Assembly (NCBI GenBank): GCA_001557505.1
Contig: LSAX01000009.1
Location: forward strand, 1,612,001-1,676,000
Length of the DNA stretch: 64,000 nucleotides
Direction of reading: 5' to 3'
Source: Reticulascus tulasneorum
Lineage: Eukaryota > Ascomycota > Sordariomycetes > Glomerellales > Reticulascaceae
Within the stretch, counting starts at the first letter, position 1. Each line of letters opens with the position of its first letter. A program made the position numbers and the translations under genes. The notes below the pieces were generated by a model. That model searched no databases and had not been told where the DNA came from. It was given only the letters and a program-made list of their open reading frames with translations. Of this stretch, positions 31,903 through 41,967 are shown piece after piece.

Positions 31903-33657
31903 TTACCTCTGGCGGAGCTGTTTCTCGTGCTCCGTCCAGAAGTTCTTACAAGCCCTATGTCCCCAATGCTCAATCCACCACTCCCCGAAGCTGTCCTCGA
32001 CCTCGTAATCCACCTTGTTGACCCTCTCGTCCCTCTTGAGACCACATATAATGCATGGCTTCGGCGCGGTGGGTACCACCTTGGCCGTCTGCACCGGCAT
32101 ATTCTCGCTGAGCTCCGGAACCTTCAACGGTTGCCCGCCGGCGGTGGCAATTGCCGAGTTCGCTGCTGCGACTGTCGAGCGTAAACGGCCAACGTGCTCT
32201 TTCCAGACTCCTACTACATCGGCAGCTTCACGGTCCTCTCTGTTTGCTTGGGTTTTGTCGATCCCTGCCAATTTCATCCCCTTAGCGCCGGCTGCCGATA
32301 TGGCCATTCCTTGTGCTAGAAACTTGTCCCTGTGCCACCTAAGCTTTCGCCCTGCAATGACCCGTGCTGCTACCGTTGCTAGTAGCAGATATCCTCTTAG
32401 AAATGTTATTGTTCCTGGGTCGGACAAAATACGTTTCTTGACTGGAGCTGCTTGACCACCTAAAGTCTTGAACAGTGATGAGTTGGCCAGGTCAAGAAGC
32501 TGTGGAAAGATAGAGAGGAGCACGGATGGCGGTGGAATGTTTATAGGTGGTGGCGCATCGTCTTTTACTTGAGTCTCCTCCGCGGCCGGCGTCACCGAGT
32601 CGACTGCATCCCAATCCCAGCCCTCAGGCGGTTTCGTAGATTCCAGGTCCGCAGCTTTGCTCTCTGGAGGGAAGTCATCAAATGCTGCCCAGTCGTCGTC
32701 GTCGTCGTCGTCCTTAGTCTCCTTTGCAGCAGTTGTTGACTTCTCAAACGATGGCCATGCTGTGACTGGAGAGTCGGACTTTGGCTTCACGTCTTTCTTG
32801 AGCTCTGTGGGCGGAGGGGTGGTTAAACCTAGTCCAGGAAATGGGTTTCGCTCCTGGAATGATGGGGATCTGGGAGCCTGAGGGTATGGTGACGTAGGGG
32901 CATTGAGATTGAGCGCAGCTAGCTGATGAGGCAGTTTCCTTTGAGGAGGCGCGGCGGGAGGATCACCGAGTGAGAGGAGATCGAGCGAAGCAGGTTGTGG
33001 CTTTGGTGGCTGGAACTGGGCCGGCTGAGATGGTGGTGGCACAGTTTCGAAGTCGCCGAACTCATCGTCGTCATCCTCCTCCTCCTCCTCCTGTTCGCTT
33101 AGGTGGTCGGCATCAAAAAGCATATTCGGATTTGAATGCGGCTGCTTTGGTGGGGGCATCTTCGTAGCCGGCTTTGCCCATGACGGTTGAGACACGGTCT
33201 GTAAAGGACCGACGACATCAATGAGATTGTTGGTCATAAGATCTATCGTAGACGCACGCAAGATCCGAGTTCGCTGCGGTGGCTCCGGAGACGGCTTTGA
33301 GGCCTGCGGCTGAGTAGGAGGAATTGGGAACTCCTTCGGCGCAGATTCTGCGACTTCGAAGTCGCCCCAACCATCATCGTCCTCAACAGGCGCCTGTGCC
33401 GTCGGTGCAGCGGCAGAGAGCGATGAGAAGTCCCCCCACACACTACCGCCACTTGGCTGTATTTGTGTCTGCAAAGAATTCCATTGCTGAGTCTGTTGAC
33501 TCGGCTGAGCTGGTGTGCTACTAGTGCCGAAATGACTAAAGTCAAAGGGATCAGATGAGGTTGTCGCCGGCTGCTTCGACTGCGACTGATCCTGCTGGGG
33601 AGGAGGGGGAGGGCTCTGATAGAAGCTGTCAAACTCGGCCAAGAGATCCGCGCTCAT
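31903..33657 (-). CDS. WxxF-motif protein, putative clathrin-adaptor accessory
   Basis: Single-exon reverse gene of 584 residues. The first 400 residues are Pro/Gln/Asp-rich and hold repeated short motifs set in acid: DPFDFSHF, VWGDFSSL, DDGWGDFEVAE, DEFGDFETV, DDDWAAFDDF. Such W-x-x-F and DF-type motifs bind the ear domains of AP-1/GGA adaptors in aftiphilin and yeast Laa2, so a role in clathrin-coated vesicle traffic is inferred. The C-terminal 200 residues look folded: FLRGYLLLATVAARVIAGRKLRWHRDKFLAQGM, then a Cys/His pair set CIICG...WGHRACKNFW that could bind zinc. From memory, relatives in moulds carry a ppk6 kinase label, but no kinase motif is present. It is divergent from MRH4 with 329 bp between starts. 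Confidence 0.75.
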   Translation of the reverse strand: MSADLLAEFDSFYQSPPPPPQQDQSQSKQPATTSSDPFDFSHFGTSSTPAQPSQQTQQWNSLQTQIQPSGGSVWGDFSSLSAAAPTAQAPVEDDDGWGDFEVAESAPKEFPIPPTQPQASKPSPEPPQRTRILRASTIDLMTNNLIDVVGPLQTVSQPSWAKPATKMPPPKQPHSNPNMLFDADHLSEQEEEEEDDDDEFGDFETVPPPSQPAQFQPPKPQPASLDLLSLGDPPAAPPQRKLPHQLAALNLNAPTSPYPQAPRSPSFQERNPFPGLGLTTPPPTELKKDVKPKSDSPVTAWPSFEKSTTAAKETKDDDDDDDWAAFDDFPPESKAADLESTKPPEGWDWDAVDSVTPAAEETQVKDDAPPPINIPPPSVLLSIFPQLLDLANSSLFKTLGGQAAPVKKRILSDPGTITFLRGYLLLATVAARVIAGRKLRWHRDKFLAQGMAISAAGAKGMKLAGIDKTQANREDREAADVVGVWKEHVGRLRSTVAAANSAIATAGGQPLKVPELSENMPVQTAKVVPTAPKPCIICGLKRDERVNKVDYEVEDSFGEWWIEHWGHRACKNFWTEHEKQLRQR

Positions 33658-33986
33658 ATTTGGAAGACCGTATCGACATGCTCTATGCGCTGTCCAGGTA
33701 CAGAAGAGAAAAGAAAACGAGATGCTTTAAGAAGACGTTCGAAAAGGGGGGCGAGGTTTGGCGATGGGGCTGAAGGCTAAGTCCCGACTGAGTGGAACTG
33801 ATGAGGTGTGCATGGCCGTGCCGGCGAGGTACGTACTCCATCCGCTTTCGCGTAAGGTACTGACGTTCGTGGGGGCCAATTTTTGAACCTAGAGTTTCTT
33901 AGCTCTAAATTTTCCTCCAGATCTTATTAGAGCAGCTTCTCCCTAGAACATCAACTTTCTTCAAAGAAGGTTTTCGCAACCTTAAA
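33658..33986. promoter_or_regulatory. Divergent promoter, WxxF gene / MRH4
   Basis: A 329-bp spacer between two opposed start codons must hold both promoters. A pyrimidine-rich, A-ending leader precedes the MRH4 ATG. No other element is clear. Confidence 0.5.
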
Positions 33987-35804
33987 ATGCCGCCTCCTGC
34001 TCCCAATTCGGTATGTCTTCTATGTCAACTATCAAAAATACCTCGAAATCCTGTCCCATGCGCTCCGCGACCATGGTTCACACAAAGATTCATGTCGCGG
34101 GTAGCGGCAAAACCGCGTCCATCTCGAATGGTACTATCCGACCGAGTCGCTAGGGGGCCACCAAGGAGCGATGATAGCAAGCCGCCACGACGGCTGGTCG
34201 ACGGGCCTTTTGGTGGGATGAACCAGAAGGTCGCCAGAATACCCGAGATAACACGGCGCGCAGCAATGCGTCCAGCGAAAGCCAAGTTTACGGGCAAGCC
34301 TCGGATCAACGACGACTCGAAGAGATCTGCCGACCCGAGGAAGGCGCTGAAGATGCAGCGGTCTTTGGCGAGCATCTCCTACGGAAAGAGGACGCATTTG
34401 AAGTCGCGCATGCTGGATTTTGAATCCTTTGATCAGTTCGAGCTCTTGCCTATCATCAAAAAGGCAGTCTACGAAGATGCATTGAAAGGCATGGTCGATG
34501 TGAAACCGACACCGGTTCAGAGACTCGCGATACCGGCAATTTTGGGACAAACAAGCACCCTCAAGCAAAAAGGCAAGGAAAGACAAGATTTCCTGCTTGC
34601 GGCGGAGACCGGCTCTGGAAAGACGTTGGCATATCTGCTGCCAGCGATCAATGCCATCAAAATCGGCGAAGCGGAGGACCCCGATATCCTGGCGTACAAG
34701 GCGCGAGTTGAGGAAGAAAAGGCTTGGAGGCTGGAATCGAAATCCAGGAAGGGGAGCTATGACGAGCCACATCCGACTATGGCTAGACCTCGTGTAGTCG
34801 TGCTGGTTCCTACTGCGGAGTTGGTGGACCAAGTTGGCCGGGTTGCCAAGTCACTCTCCCATGCTGTCAAGTTTAAATCGGAGAAGCTGTCCGCCAATTT
34901 GAATGCGACCACTATACAACGCAACCTGTACGCGCCTCGAGGGGTCGATGTTGTAATCACAACTCCGCACCTTTTGAGCTCGATTGCGGACTCGGATCCA
35001 AACATCCTTTCTCGGGTCAGCCACTTGATTGTCGACGAGGCGGACTCTCTGTTCGACCGCAGCTTTGCTCCAGTTACGACAACTATCATCGAAAGAGCCA
35101 TGCCGTCTCTTAAGCAATTTGTTCTGTGCTCTGCAACTATCCCAAAGCGGCTGGATAACTACCTGGCCACGAACTTCCCTAACATGACGCGGATCACCAC
35201 GCCAAATCTACATGCTATCCCACGTCGAGTCCAGCTGGGTGTTATCGACACTACGAAAGACCCTTACAGGAACAACAAGAACCTCGCATGTGCGGATGCG
35301 ATTTACACCATCGGCCGCGAGGCTGCACAGCATGAGGGACCCGACAAAGACGAGATTGAGATCCGCCGCATTATGGTATTCGTGAACGAACGAGAGAAGA
35401 CGCAGGAAGTGGCAGAGTATCTCATCTCCAAGGGTATAGATGCAGTCGCTTTACATAGGGATACTGCCGAGCAGCGCCAATCTGAGATGCTGGCCACTTT
35501 CACAACGTCGGAGCCTATGAGAGTGCCAACTCCTGGCCCCCCGGCCAGTGGACAACGGTCGTTGCCGAATACCAAGGTCATCGTTGCTACAGATCTGGCA
35601 TCGAGGGGCATTGATACTCTTGCCGTTCGACATGTTATCCTGTACGACGTGCCACATACTACGATCGACTTTATTCATCGCCTGGGAAGAGCTGGCCGAA
35701 TGGGACGGAGAGGACGGGGTATTGTGCTGGTTGGCAAGGACGATAGAAGGGACGTCGTGGCTGAAGTTAAGGAAAGCATGTTCATGGGACAGGCGCTCAT
35801 TTAG
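33987..35804 (+). CDS. MRH4: Mitochondrial DEAD-box RNA helicase MRH4
   Basis: ATP-dependent RNA helicase for mitochondrial large-subunit ribosome assembly. Single exon, 605 residues. A basic N-terminus ([12 protein letters not shown]..., many Arg, few acids for 130 residues) fits a mitochondrial presequence. Helicase motifs in order are a Q-motif-like [16 protein letters not shown] / [11 protein letters not shown], Walker A AETGSGKT (206-213), [21 protein letters not shown] (350-353), SAT, then [11 protein letters not shown] and [12 protein letters not shown] linker of about 45 residues between motif I and PTAELVDQ and the poorly conserved front are typical for Mrh4. A GTATGT near codon 9 looks like a splice donor, but VCLLC is conserved in related N-termini as I recall, so it is read as coding. 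Confidence 0.9.
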   Translation: MPPPAPNSVCLLCQLSKIPRNPVPCAPRPWFTQRFMSRVAAKPRPSRMVLSDRVARGPPRSDDSKPPRRLVDGPFGGMNQKVARIPEITRRAAMRPAKAKFTGKPRINDDSKRSADPRKALKMQRSLASISYGKRTHLKSRMLDFESFDQFELLPIIKKAVYEDALKGMVDVKPTPVQRLAIPAILGQTSTLKQKGKERQDFLLAAETGSGKTLAYLLPAINAIKIGEAEDPDILAYKARVEEEKAWRLESKSRKGSYDEPHPTMARPRVVVLVPTAELVDQVGRVAKSLSHAVKFKSEKLSANLNATTIQRNLYAPRGVDVVITTPHLLSSIADSDPNILSRVSHLIVDEADSLFDRSFAPVTTTIIERAMPSLKQFVLCSATIPKRLDNYLATNFPNMTRITTPNLHAIPRRVQLGVIDTTKDPYRNNKNLACADAIYTIGREAAQHEGPDKDEIEIRRIMVFVNEREKTQEVAEYLISKGIDAVALHRDTAEQRQSEMLATFTTSEPMRVPTPGPPASGQRSLPNTKVIVATDLASRGIDTLAVRHVILYDVPHTTIDFIHRLGRAGRMGRRGRGIVLVGKDDRRDVVAEVKESMFMGQALI

Positions 35805-36323
35805 AGATGGGTTTGTTGATCTTGCGTTGTAGCACTGCTTCTGTATGGCGGCATCTCGTGTATAATTCGTGCACGAATAGATCTCCCGATGGATATGGCG
35901 AGAGTGGCTCGGGACGGGCCTAGACTTCCCACTAGAAGCATTAAAACGGATGGCAGGGATCTCTGCTCTGCAATTGTACTACCATGATATTCATATCTTT
36001 TCCCCGACCTGTTCACTGTTTCTCGGAATGCTCTACTACCTTACCGGGCTGTGATAGACGCTCGCTACACGCTGATGTGGCTGATTCTCAACTGTTGTGG
36101 CGCGAGCTCTGGCCTGGTGGGTCGCGCCAGAAAGGACCTAAAGCCAGCAAGGTCGCGCGACGCGTCTGGCTTGTTTCCCTCCCACCACCCACACGCCAAA
36201 TTATCCACTTCAATTCATCCCAGCCATCACAGTAAGATCTTAAACTGCCAACCATTTTTCAATGCACTCGAGGTGATAATAGATATATCAACTCGTCGCC
36301 CTTACGGAAGTCCTCCATCGGCG
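35805..36323. other. Intergenic, MRH4 3' region and next promoter
   Basis: A 519-base gap. The next frame is open back to 36051, but residues encoded before 36324 (MIDARYTLMWLILNCCG...) look like translated leader, so it is left as promoter/UTR. Confidence 0.4.
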
Positions 36324-38123
36324 ATGCCACGACCTAAGCGATCGCGTCGCGCAGCTGCCCCAGCTGTAGCAGCCGCGCCGACCCAATCGATGCCCCCGCC
36401 ACCTCAATCTGATGGACTCAACGACATATACAGCCACAGCGACCGGGAACACGAGAGACTCCGAAAAGAACAAGAAGAGAGCAGGCAGTTGTCACTTGCC
36501 GACGACTCAATCGCGTCGCGTCTAGGACGGACCCCGAGCTTGCGCCAGAAGAAAGCATTGGAGACCGCAAACCGCTCACGGGACGCGGCCATGGAGAGAC
36601 TTGCGGCGGAGGACGTGACAACATCGGCTGGAAACACGGGTGACAATTCAATGGACAAGTCCGAATCTTCAATTGAGCTGGGCAGGCGGGCTCAGGCTAC
36701 GCCTGCGCAGCGGAGAGATACTACGGGGCTGGATCTGGATGATGATGTTTTTGGTGGATTGGATACCAGTTTCGAACAAGATGATAACTCAAAGGGGGGC
36801 CACCGCTCCGCGGATACCTCTTCGCTCAACATGAGCCAGTTCAGGCGTCGCCCCCGCGCACCTAGTATCGTCGGCCGCGATGATGGCCCTATCAGGCCAA
36901 GCAGCAGAGGTGTCGGCACTCCTAGTATTAGCTCCGCCTTCAACATTGGCGTGTTCAAGCGAAGGGCGAGAGAGCCGAGCATCTTGGGAACTTTGCAGAA
37001 GGAGAAACCGCAGAGGCCAGCTGAAGATTCGTCTTCGGACCTGGACCTTGGAAGTGATGATGACGAAGAAAACGAGGAGGAAGAGTTCGCTCCAGAGGCT
37101 GAATCAACCCCTTTGAATCGTCGCAAGACACAGCCTGCTGTGTCTGCTGAACCCGAAGAAGAGGCTCAAGAGGAACCTCAAGAAGAGCCTCGACGGTCAT
37201 CGCGATCCAACACTCGCAAACGGAAAAGCGAGGAAAGCCATGAAGCCAGTGAACGCCCGGACAAAGCTTCTCGGTTGGATTCTGATGAGGGTGGAGATGA
37301 GGTCGATTCAGACTTGTCTTCACTCCCATCTCCACTTGTTCGAGCGTTCGAACAGGCACGGCCAGTCACGCCTCTCAACGAGGATGAGATTTTGGCGCCC
37401 CCAGAGAGCAGTGGCTCCGAAGACGGCAATGAGGCTTGGCCAGACATCCGGACGCTGGCAAAGAAACGACGCCGAATATCTTACACAACGCCACTTCAGG
37501 GCGCCGGAGCCTCCGATGTGTCTTCGCCTCCTTCTCTCACACACTCCCCTAACTTCCCGGCCACAAGGGCCAAAGTAAACGGTCGCAAGCGCCAGCCATC
37601 GCCAAAGATAACAACTGCCGATTTGACGGGAATGCTGCCCCGGCGGCGTCATAAGAAGATCAGCGACCCTTTTGGCATGGAGAGTTCAGACAACGAGATT
37701 GATACCTCCGGTCTCGCCCAAGACGAGGATGAGCTTTCTTATCTCGATGCCAGAGCCGCCAGACTGCGTCGAGGTAGGACACCACTGAATCGTGGCGCAT
37801 CTGCCAGCCGACCGCCATCTCGAGGCGGTAGAGCCGCTCACTCTGCCGTCAAGCCAAGACAAACCCCAGCCTCGATCCAGCCAGCGAAACGAACGTACAG
37901 CCGCCGTCTGTCGGACAAGGAGAACCAAGGGGACGACAATGAAGAGGGAGACAGTTTCGCACCGGCGCCGGATGATACTTTCGACAGCCTCGACACTGCG
38001 GAATTGGCCGCGAACCAGGGCGACGAGCTAAAGAATGCAGCCAAGAAGTTCAAAGAAGTGGACCAGTGGGAGCTTGAATTTGAGGAAGTGACGGAGAGTT
38101 CGTCGCCTCGGGATGCGCGTTGA
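36324..38123 (+). CDS. Conserved mould nuclear-type protein, function unknown
   Basis: Single exon, 599 residues from ATG at 36324 (MPRPKRSRRAA). The protein is highly charged and mostly disordered. A short helical block near residues 35-100 (EHERLRKEQEESRQLS...RLGRTPSLRQKKALETANRSRDAAMERLA) may form a coiled coil. The middle is acidic (EENEEEEFAPE, EEEAQEEPQEEP). Several basic NLS-like patches appear (NTRKRKS, AKKRRR, GRKRQP, PRRRHKK). Conserved-looking islands are TADLTGMLPRRRHKK and the C-terminal AAKKFKEVDQWELEFEEVTE, which ends in SSSPRDAR. The layout suggests a chromatin or nuclear scaffold protein, but I do not recognise the family and assign no function. The 5' extension to 36051 has no support. 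Confidence 0.7.
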   Translation: MPRPKRSRRAAAPAVAAAPTQSMPPPPQSDGLNDIYSHSDREHERLRKEQEESRQLSLADDSIASRLGRTPSLRQKKALETANRSRDAAMERLAAEDVTTSAGNTGDNSMDKSESSIELGRRAQATPAQRRDTTGLDLDDDVFGGLDTSFEQDDNSKGGHRSADTSSLNMSQFRRRPRAPSIVGRDDGPIRPSSRGVGTPSISSAFNIGVFKRRAREPSILGTLQKEKPQRPAEDSSSDLDLGSDDDEENEEEEFAPEAESTPLNRRKTQPAVSAEPEEEAQEEPQEEPRRSSRSNTRKRKSEESHEASERPDKASRLDSDEGGDEVDSDLSSLPSPLVRAFEQARPVTPLNEDEILAPPESSGSEDGNEAWPDIRTLAKKRRRISYTTPLQGAGASDVSSPPSLTHSPNFPATRAKVNGRKRQPSPKITTADLTGMLPRRRHKKISDPFGMESSDNEIDTSGLAQDEDELSYLDARAARLRRGRTPLNRGASASRPPSRGGRAAHSAVKPRQTPASIQPAKRTYSRRLSDKENQGDDNEEGDSFAPAPDDTFDSLDTAELAANQGDELKNAAKKFKEVDQWELEFEEVTESSSPRDAR

Positions 38124-38449
38124 TGGCTTGGAGAGGAACAGCTTCGTTGCGGGCTAGTCTTGCATTAGCACGGGGTATGGGGTTTTTGACTTGTATTGTA
38201 CATTTTTGCATGTCTTCCTTACATTGGAACTCAGGACCCAGCCGCCTTGGTTCTCTGCAGTCATCTGCTGAATGCGGTGCATCCTCTATTTCAGGGATTA
38301 CAATCTCAATAGAGCTAATCCGATATTCCTTCTTGCCTTTTCTATCTTGAACTTGGCCAAGCGTACCCTTGCCAGCTGCTGTCATAAACCTAAACGCCTT
38401 TCAACTGTCCCGAACGCCATGTCGTGTCAGATCCCAGGAGGGGATGCTA
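38124..38449. other. Convergent 3' region
   Basis: These 326 bases lie between two converging stop codons. They are expected to hold both 3' UTRs, and I see nothing else. Confidence 0.4.
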
Positions 38450-39346
38450 CTAGGCCTTGAGTGAAATTCCATCCAGCCGCTGCTCTACGGTTGGCAGCAT
38501 TTGCGACAGTAGATTTGGATCCCTCAGCGAAACTGTAATATCGTCGGGCAACCTCCCAGACATAAACAGAGCCTAGCAAACAATTAGCATCTTTCGTTTC
38601 GACTTGACGCAGCAGAACCCCGAGAAAAGCCGTACCTTCTTCACGTTCTGGAAACTTTCCTCCTTCGCCGTATACTCCCTCACCACCTCCTCCGTCTGAA
38701 AGTCCACGTATACCCTCGTATCCCGTATCCTGACCAGCACATTGTCCAGCCGCATGAACAGCCGGCAAAGCAGCAGCATGCGTTGCTCGTGCACGCGTAC
38801 CTTTACACTGAAAATCGAGATGCCATTGTCGTCCAGTTCGCTCTCGTACAGCATAACCTCGTCGAAGAACAAGATCGGATCCCGTCTCTTGAGCAGCTCC
38901 AGCGGGATCTGCCGCCCCGTCTTCTCCAGCGGCTTCGATCCGTCCGTGAGCGTCCCGGCGTAGTCTGTCGAATACGACCAATCGTACGGCTTGACAACCT
39001 CCTTGATCCCCGCGCTCGTCTTCTCCCGGCTCGAGCTCCAGTCCCGCGCGTACGCAACCTGCAGCATCTTCTCGCCCGTCTTATCCACGCCGTCCAGCGC
39101 GTCGTAGCTGTTGAACTGGATCGCCCAACCGGAGGGAACGTGCGTGACTGATACGAGGTTGTCCCCGAAGATCATCTCTGGGACGGGAATGCTGAGCTTG
39201 TTGGTCATTTCGTCGATTGGACCTGATTTGGAGATTGGCAACTTGCGGGTGGATATGCGGAAGTTGCCCTGCGTGTGGTTGGTGGTGGCTTCGGCGAGGA
39301 GGGAAGGGGAAGGGTAGGGCTCGTTTGGGGAAGTTATGTGGTTCAT
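38450..39346 (-). CDS. TIP41: TIP41-family regulator of PP2A-type phosphatases
   Basis: TIP41 binds Tap42 or PP2A catalytic subunits and links TORC1 to phosphatase activity. Reverse-strand exons 39346-38636 and 38572-38450 give 277 residues. The core is well preserved: FGDNLVSVTHVPSGWAIQFNSYDALDGV, then a DWSYSTDYAGTL block, IPLELLKRRDPILFFDEVMLYE, and LDDNGISIFSVKVRVHEQRMLLLCRLFMRLD. The 63-nt intron ends the basic KEESFQNVKK helix, and the second exon gives ALFMSGRLPDDITVSLRDPN. The open frame extends upstream to 39478, but only from a TTG codon, so the first ATG is used. Length is within the family range. It is divergent from the orphan gene at 40182. Confidence 0.92.
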
Positions 39347-40181
39347 TTTTGCGGCAATACTGGCTGTGAGCTTGGTAGGTAGTGTGGTCGTTGTTTTTGT
39401 TGTAGCCTTGACGTTGAGATTGTGTGGGATGCGGTTCGGAGGTTGATCTTTGGGTGGTGGGGTTGGCGGGGGAGACAAGACTCAAATGGAGATGGACCCC
39501 TGCCCGCGGTGCAAACGGTGTGAGTGTTGGTTCACCTTACCCACCCGCTTGCATTCACTAACACCAAGTGCGCAACAGGAGCGATCCTGTGCTAAAACAG
39601 AAAGATGGTGCTCATTCGATGTGCTAGTAGCTATCACACTAGCAGTGACGGCCATTGAGTGGTCTTCTCCCTTGGCTAGATATCTGATAGCTGAATTATC
39701 AAAGTGCTTGGTTGAGACTATGCAAGAGCATAGGCCTACCCCGTAGCAGCTCTCACAAACAACATGGCGTTATGCCAGTCAAATACAGGAACCTGATCGA
39801 TGGGTTCTTTTTCCAGTAGAACGTTATCAGGGCCTGGAGGCTCGTTGTGCTTTGAGTTAACCCGACGTCTGCTTCCTCCATCTTAAAACCCAGGCATTTC
39901 AGACAGAGAGAACAGCAGCTATTTACTACTAGGTAGTCTAGAATCACAATGCTCGGCCATGGACTTTCCATCCTTAGAATCTCATACAAAATCATTCTCT
40001 GGGTCAAGAAACTTTGCGGAGATGGAAATTTCGAAGATTTCGTTGCCATTATAACTATCTCCGCCTTTCTAAAAGCTTCATTAATTGCTCCATACATAAC
40101 ATGGAGCTGTGTTTCTGTCAACATAATGTCTTAGTATTACATGCACTTGAAATCTGGAGTTTATGTCTTTAAGCGTTTGAG
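39347..40181. promoter_or_regulatory. Divergent intergenic region, TIP41 / orphan gene
   Basis: An 835-base spacer. The left part is the TIP41 leader, with AC-rich content on its coding strand. The rest is AT-richer, with no convincing frame; the 123-codon reverse frame at 40124-39753 has no domain. Confidence 0.4.
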
Positions 40182-41567
40182 ATGCCGTCCCCAGCACATG
40201 GAGTGCTCGACAACGAGGTATCACTGGCAGTTCCCGAGTCGATTGTCGAGGCTGTAGAGACTCTGAGTGCATTCAACTGGAAGCTGAACCCGTTTCTCGA
40301 ATTTCCCATTCCAAGGACAGCAAGGGCAGAGTGTGATAGGTGTGGCACGGCCTGGTACGCCTGGCTTCACAATGACGGGTCGCTCGAAATACACAAAAAT
40401 CAGTACGCACAGTCAACACGCCTGAGGGGTGTTGTGCTTGTCCCTCTCGAGACGCTGGCAAGCATCCAAAGTCGCCCCCTCGGTTACGGCATGAAAAACC
40501 GTCCATTCTGGCCCGGTGCATTCTGGATTCCCATATCCCCCGCCCTCTGTCCTGGAAATGGCGACGACACTTGTCTGAACCGCGCGCCCGCAGATTATTG
40601 GAGTATTGAGATCCTGTACGCTCCGTCAGATAATCTTAGACAAGATCTTGGGACCTGGTTAGTGCGCGGCTCGCCACCATGGCACGTTATACGTCGTGAG
40701 GTTCAATGGTACAAGATGGGCTCCCATAAACAATTCTCAATGTCTTGGAAGAGATACCTAATGTGGCGCTATGTCTGGATCCGCTACTGGTTCAAGAAAG
40801 AGCCCCGAGACCCGATTGTCAGTCTGTATCGAATGTGGGGAAACTTTATGGCGGACATCTACCTCCATAAGCTGGAACTACTGTCCGCGGAGGACGTCGA
40901 GGAGATGTACGGCTTTGATATGAAATGTCTCCAGTTCCTGAAAGATAGAGGCCTTGGGAATGCCGTCAAACTTCTCGAGCGCTTCGCTGGTACACGTCGA
41001 GACCTCCTCCGGACATCCTTCAATCAGATCAAGGCCACGGCACAAAGAGTTCATACCGCGGTGCATTCTTGCGCCCATAGCCAACATGGAATTTTGAATC
41101 TTTCAAAAAGGCGAGCTATTATCAAACGTTTCGATGAGCTAGAACAACTGATGAATAAACTCGGCCTGCCTAGCAGTCCGAGCACGTGGGGAAGGTTGGG
41201 ATGGCAGATTGAAAGAACTCGACAAACGCTAGGATCGTCTGAACATTCTGAGAACAAAAAACTGGTATCGAATACCCTTGCATCTTCTCGAACCGAAGAA
41301 CAGAAACGCGAAGTACCATTGAACGATGAGAGAGAGGATATTGCCTTGTCACCTGGGACAGAACAGGAGCCGCTGCTTGCTACCTCAACAATCATCGGCC
41401 CGGTAATGAAGATGGCAAATCCGATGGGAGCTATAGGCTGCGAGGTGAAAGAATGGATGAACATGATGGAAGGCCCTGCAAAGTGTGACATTGACGAGGA
41501 AAAGATTGGTGTGTTGCAGTCCGTGATCAGAGAACGGCGGCGAATAAGCGCAGAGCGTCAAGCGTAG
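40182..41567 (+). CDS. Orphan 461-residue protein
   Basis: Single intron-free frame, start at the ATG in gagATGCCG. I do not recognise the family. Visible features are a Cys-x-x-Cys motif (CDRCGTAWYAWLH near residue 50) that could start a zinc site, a Trp/Tyr/Arg-rich middle (MSWKRYLMWRYVWIRYWFKKEP near 185-205), and a helical region (GLGNAVKLLERFAGTRRDLL...) around 250-330 with basic-acidic alternation. The last 110 residues are Ser/Glu-rich and likely disordered. No signal peptide. A continuous frame of 462 codons with normal amino-acid mixture makes it very likely a gene. It could be a lineage-specific mould protein. Neighbours are housekeeping genes and give no hint. Confidence 0.7.
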   Translation: MPSPAHGVLDNEVSLAVPESIVEAVETLSAFNWKLNPFLEFPIPRTARAECDRCGTAWYAWLHNDGSLEIHKNQYAQSTRLRGVVLVPLETLASIQSRPLGYGMKNRPFWPGAFWIPISPALCPGNGDDTCLNRAPADYWSIEILYAPSDNLRQDLGTWLVRGSPPWHVIRREVQWYKMGSHKQFSMSWKRYLMWRYVWIRYWFKKEPRDPIVSLYRMWGNFMADIYLHKLELLSAEDVEEMYGFDMKCLQFLKDRGLGNAVKLLERFAGTRRDLLRTSFNQIKATAQRVHTAVHSCAHSQHGILNLSKRRAIIKRFDELEQLMNKLGLPSSPSTWGRLGWQIERTRQTLGSSEHSENKKLVSNTLASSRTEEQKREVPLNDEREDIALSPGTEQEPLLATSTIIGPVMKMANPMGAIGCEVKEWMNMMEGPAKCDIDEEKIGVLQSVIRERRRISAERQA

Positions 41568-41967
41568 GGAGCGCAGCAAGCAGACAAGCCGATACGTACT
41601 CTGCGTCGTATCAAATAAAATGCTGAACCAAAAAAACCCTTTTCTCGCTTTTCTTCACTTATTGCGTCTGCTGAGTTGCACATACAATCCATGTGCTGGG
41701 CTGTTGCTTGAAACATAACATTCAAGGTCAGGTTCCAGGGTTGTGGTTGACGGTCCAGACCACCGAAAAGCATGTGGAGTGGACTGGTCGCTGGCGAAGC
41801 GGTTGCCCCGACAACACAACTTGACTCCAAATATTTGCCCACACAACCGCCGCAAGGTCCAACCATATACCGAGCTACTTAACTTCCCCAACTGTCAAAC
41901 ACCCTCCCACCGCAGTTCCTCTACCACAGAGAAGCACTCAAAGATTGCTTCACCTTGTCGGATTGCA
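41568..41967. promoter_or_regulatory. Promoter and leader of Aurora kinase gene
   Basis: A 400-base gap after the orphan gene. The final 100 bases before the ATG are C/A-rich (caccctcccaccgcag...). There is an in-frame upstream ATG at 41743, but its product looks like leader translation. Confidence 0.4.

Noticed and set aside
39347..39478. N-terminal extension of TIP41
   Set aside because: It begins with TTG and is Thr/Pro/Lys low complexity, like translated leader; the first ATG gives a normal-length protein.
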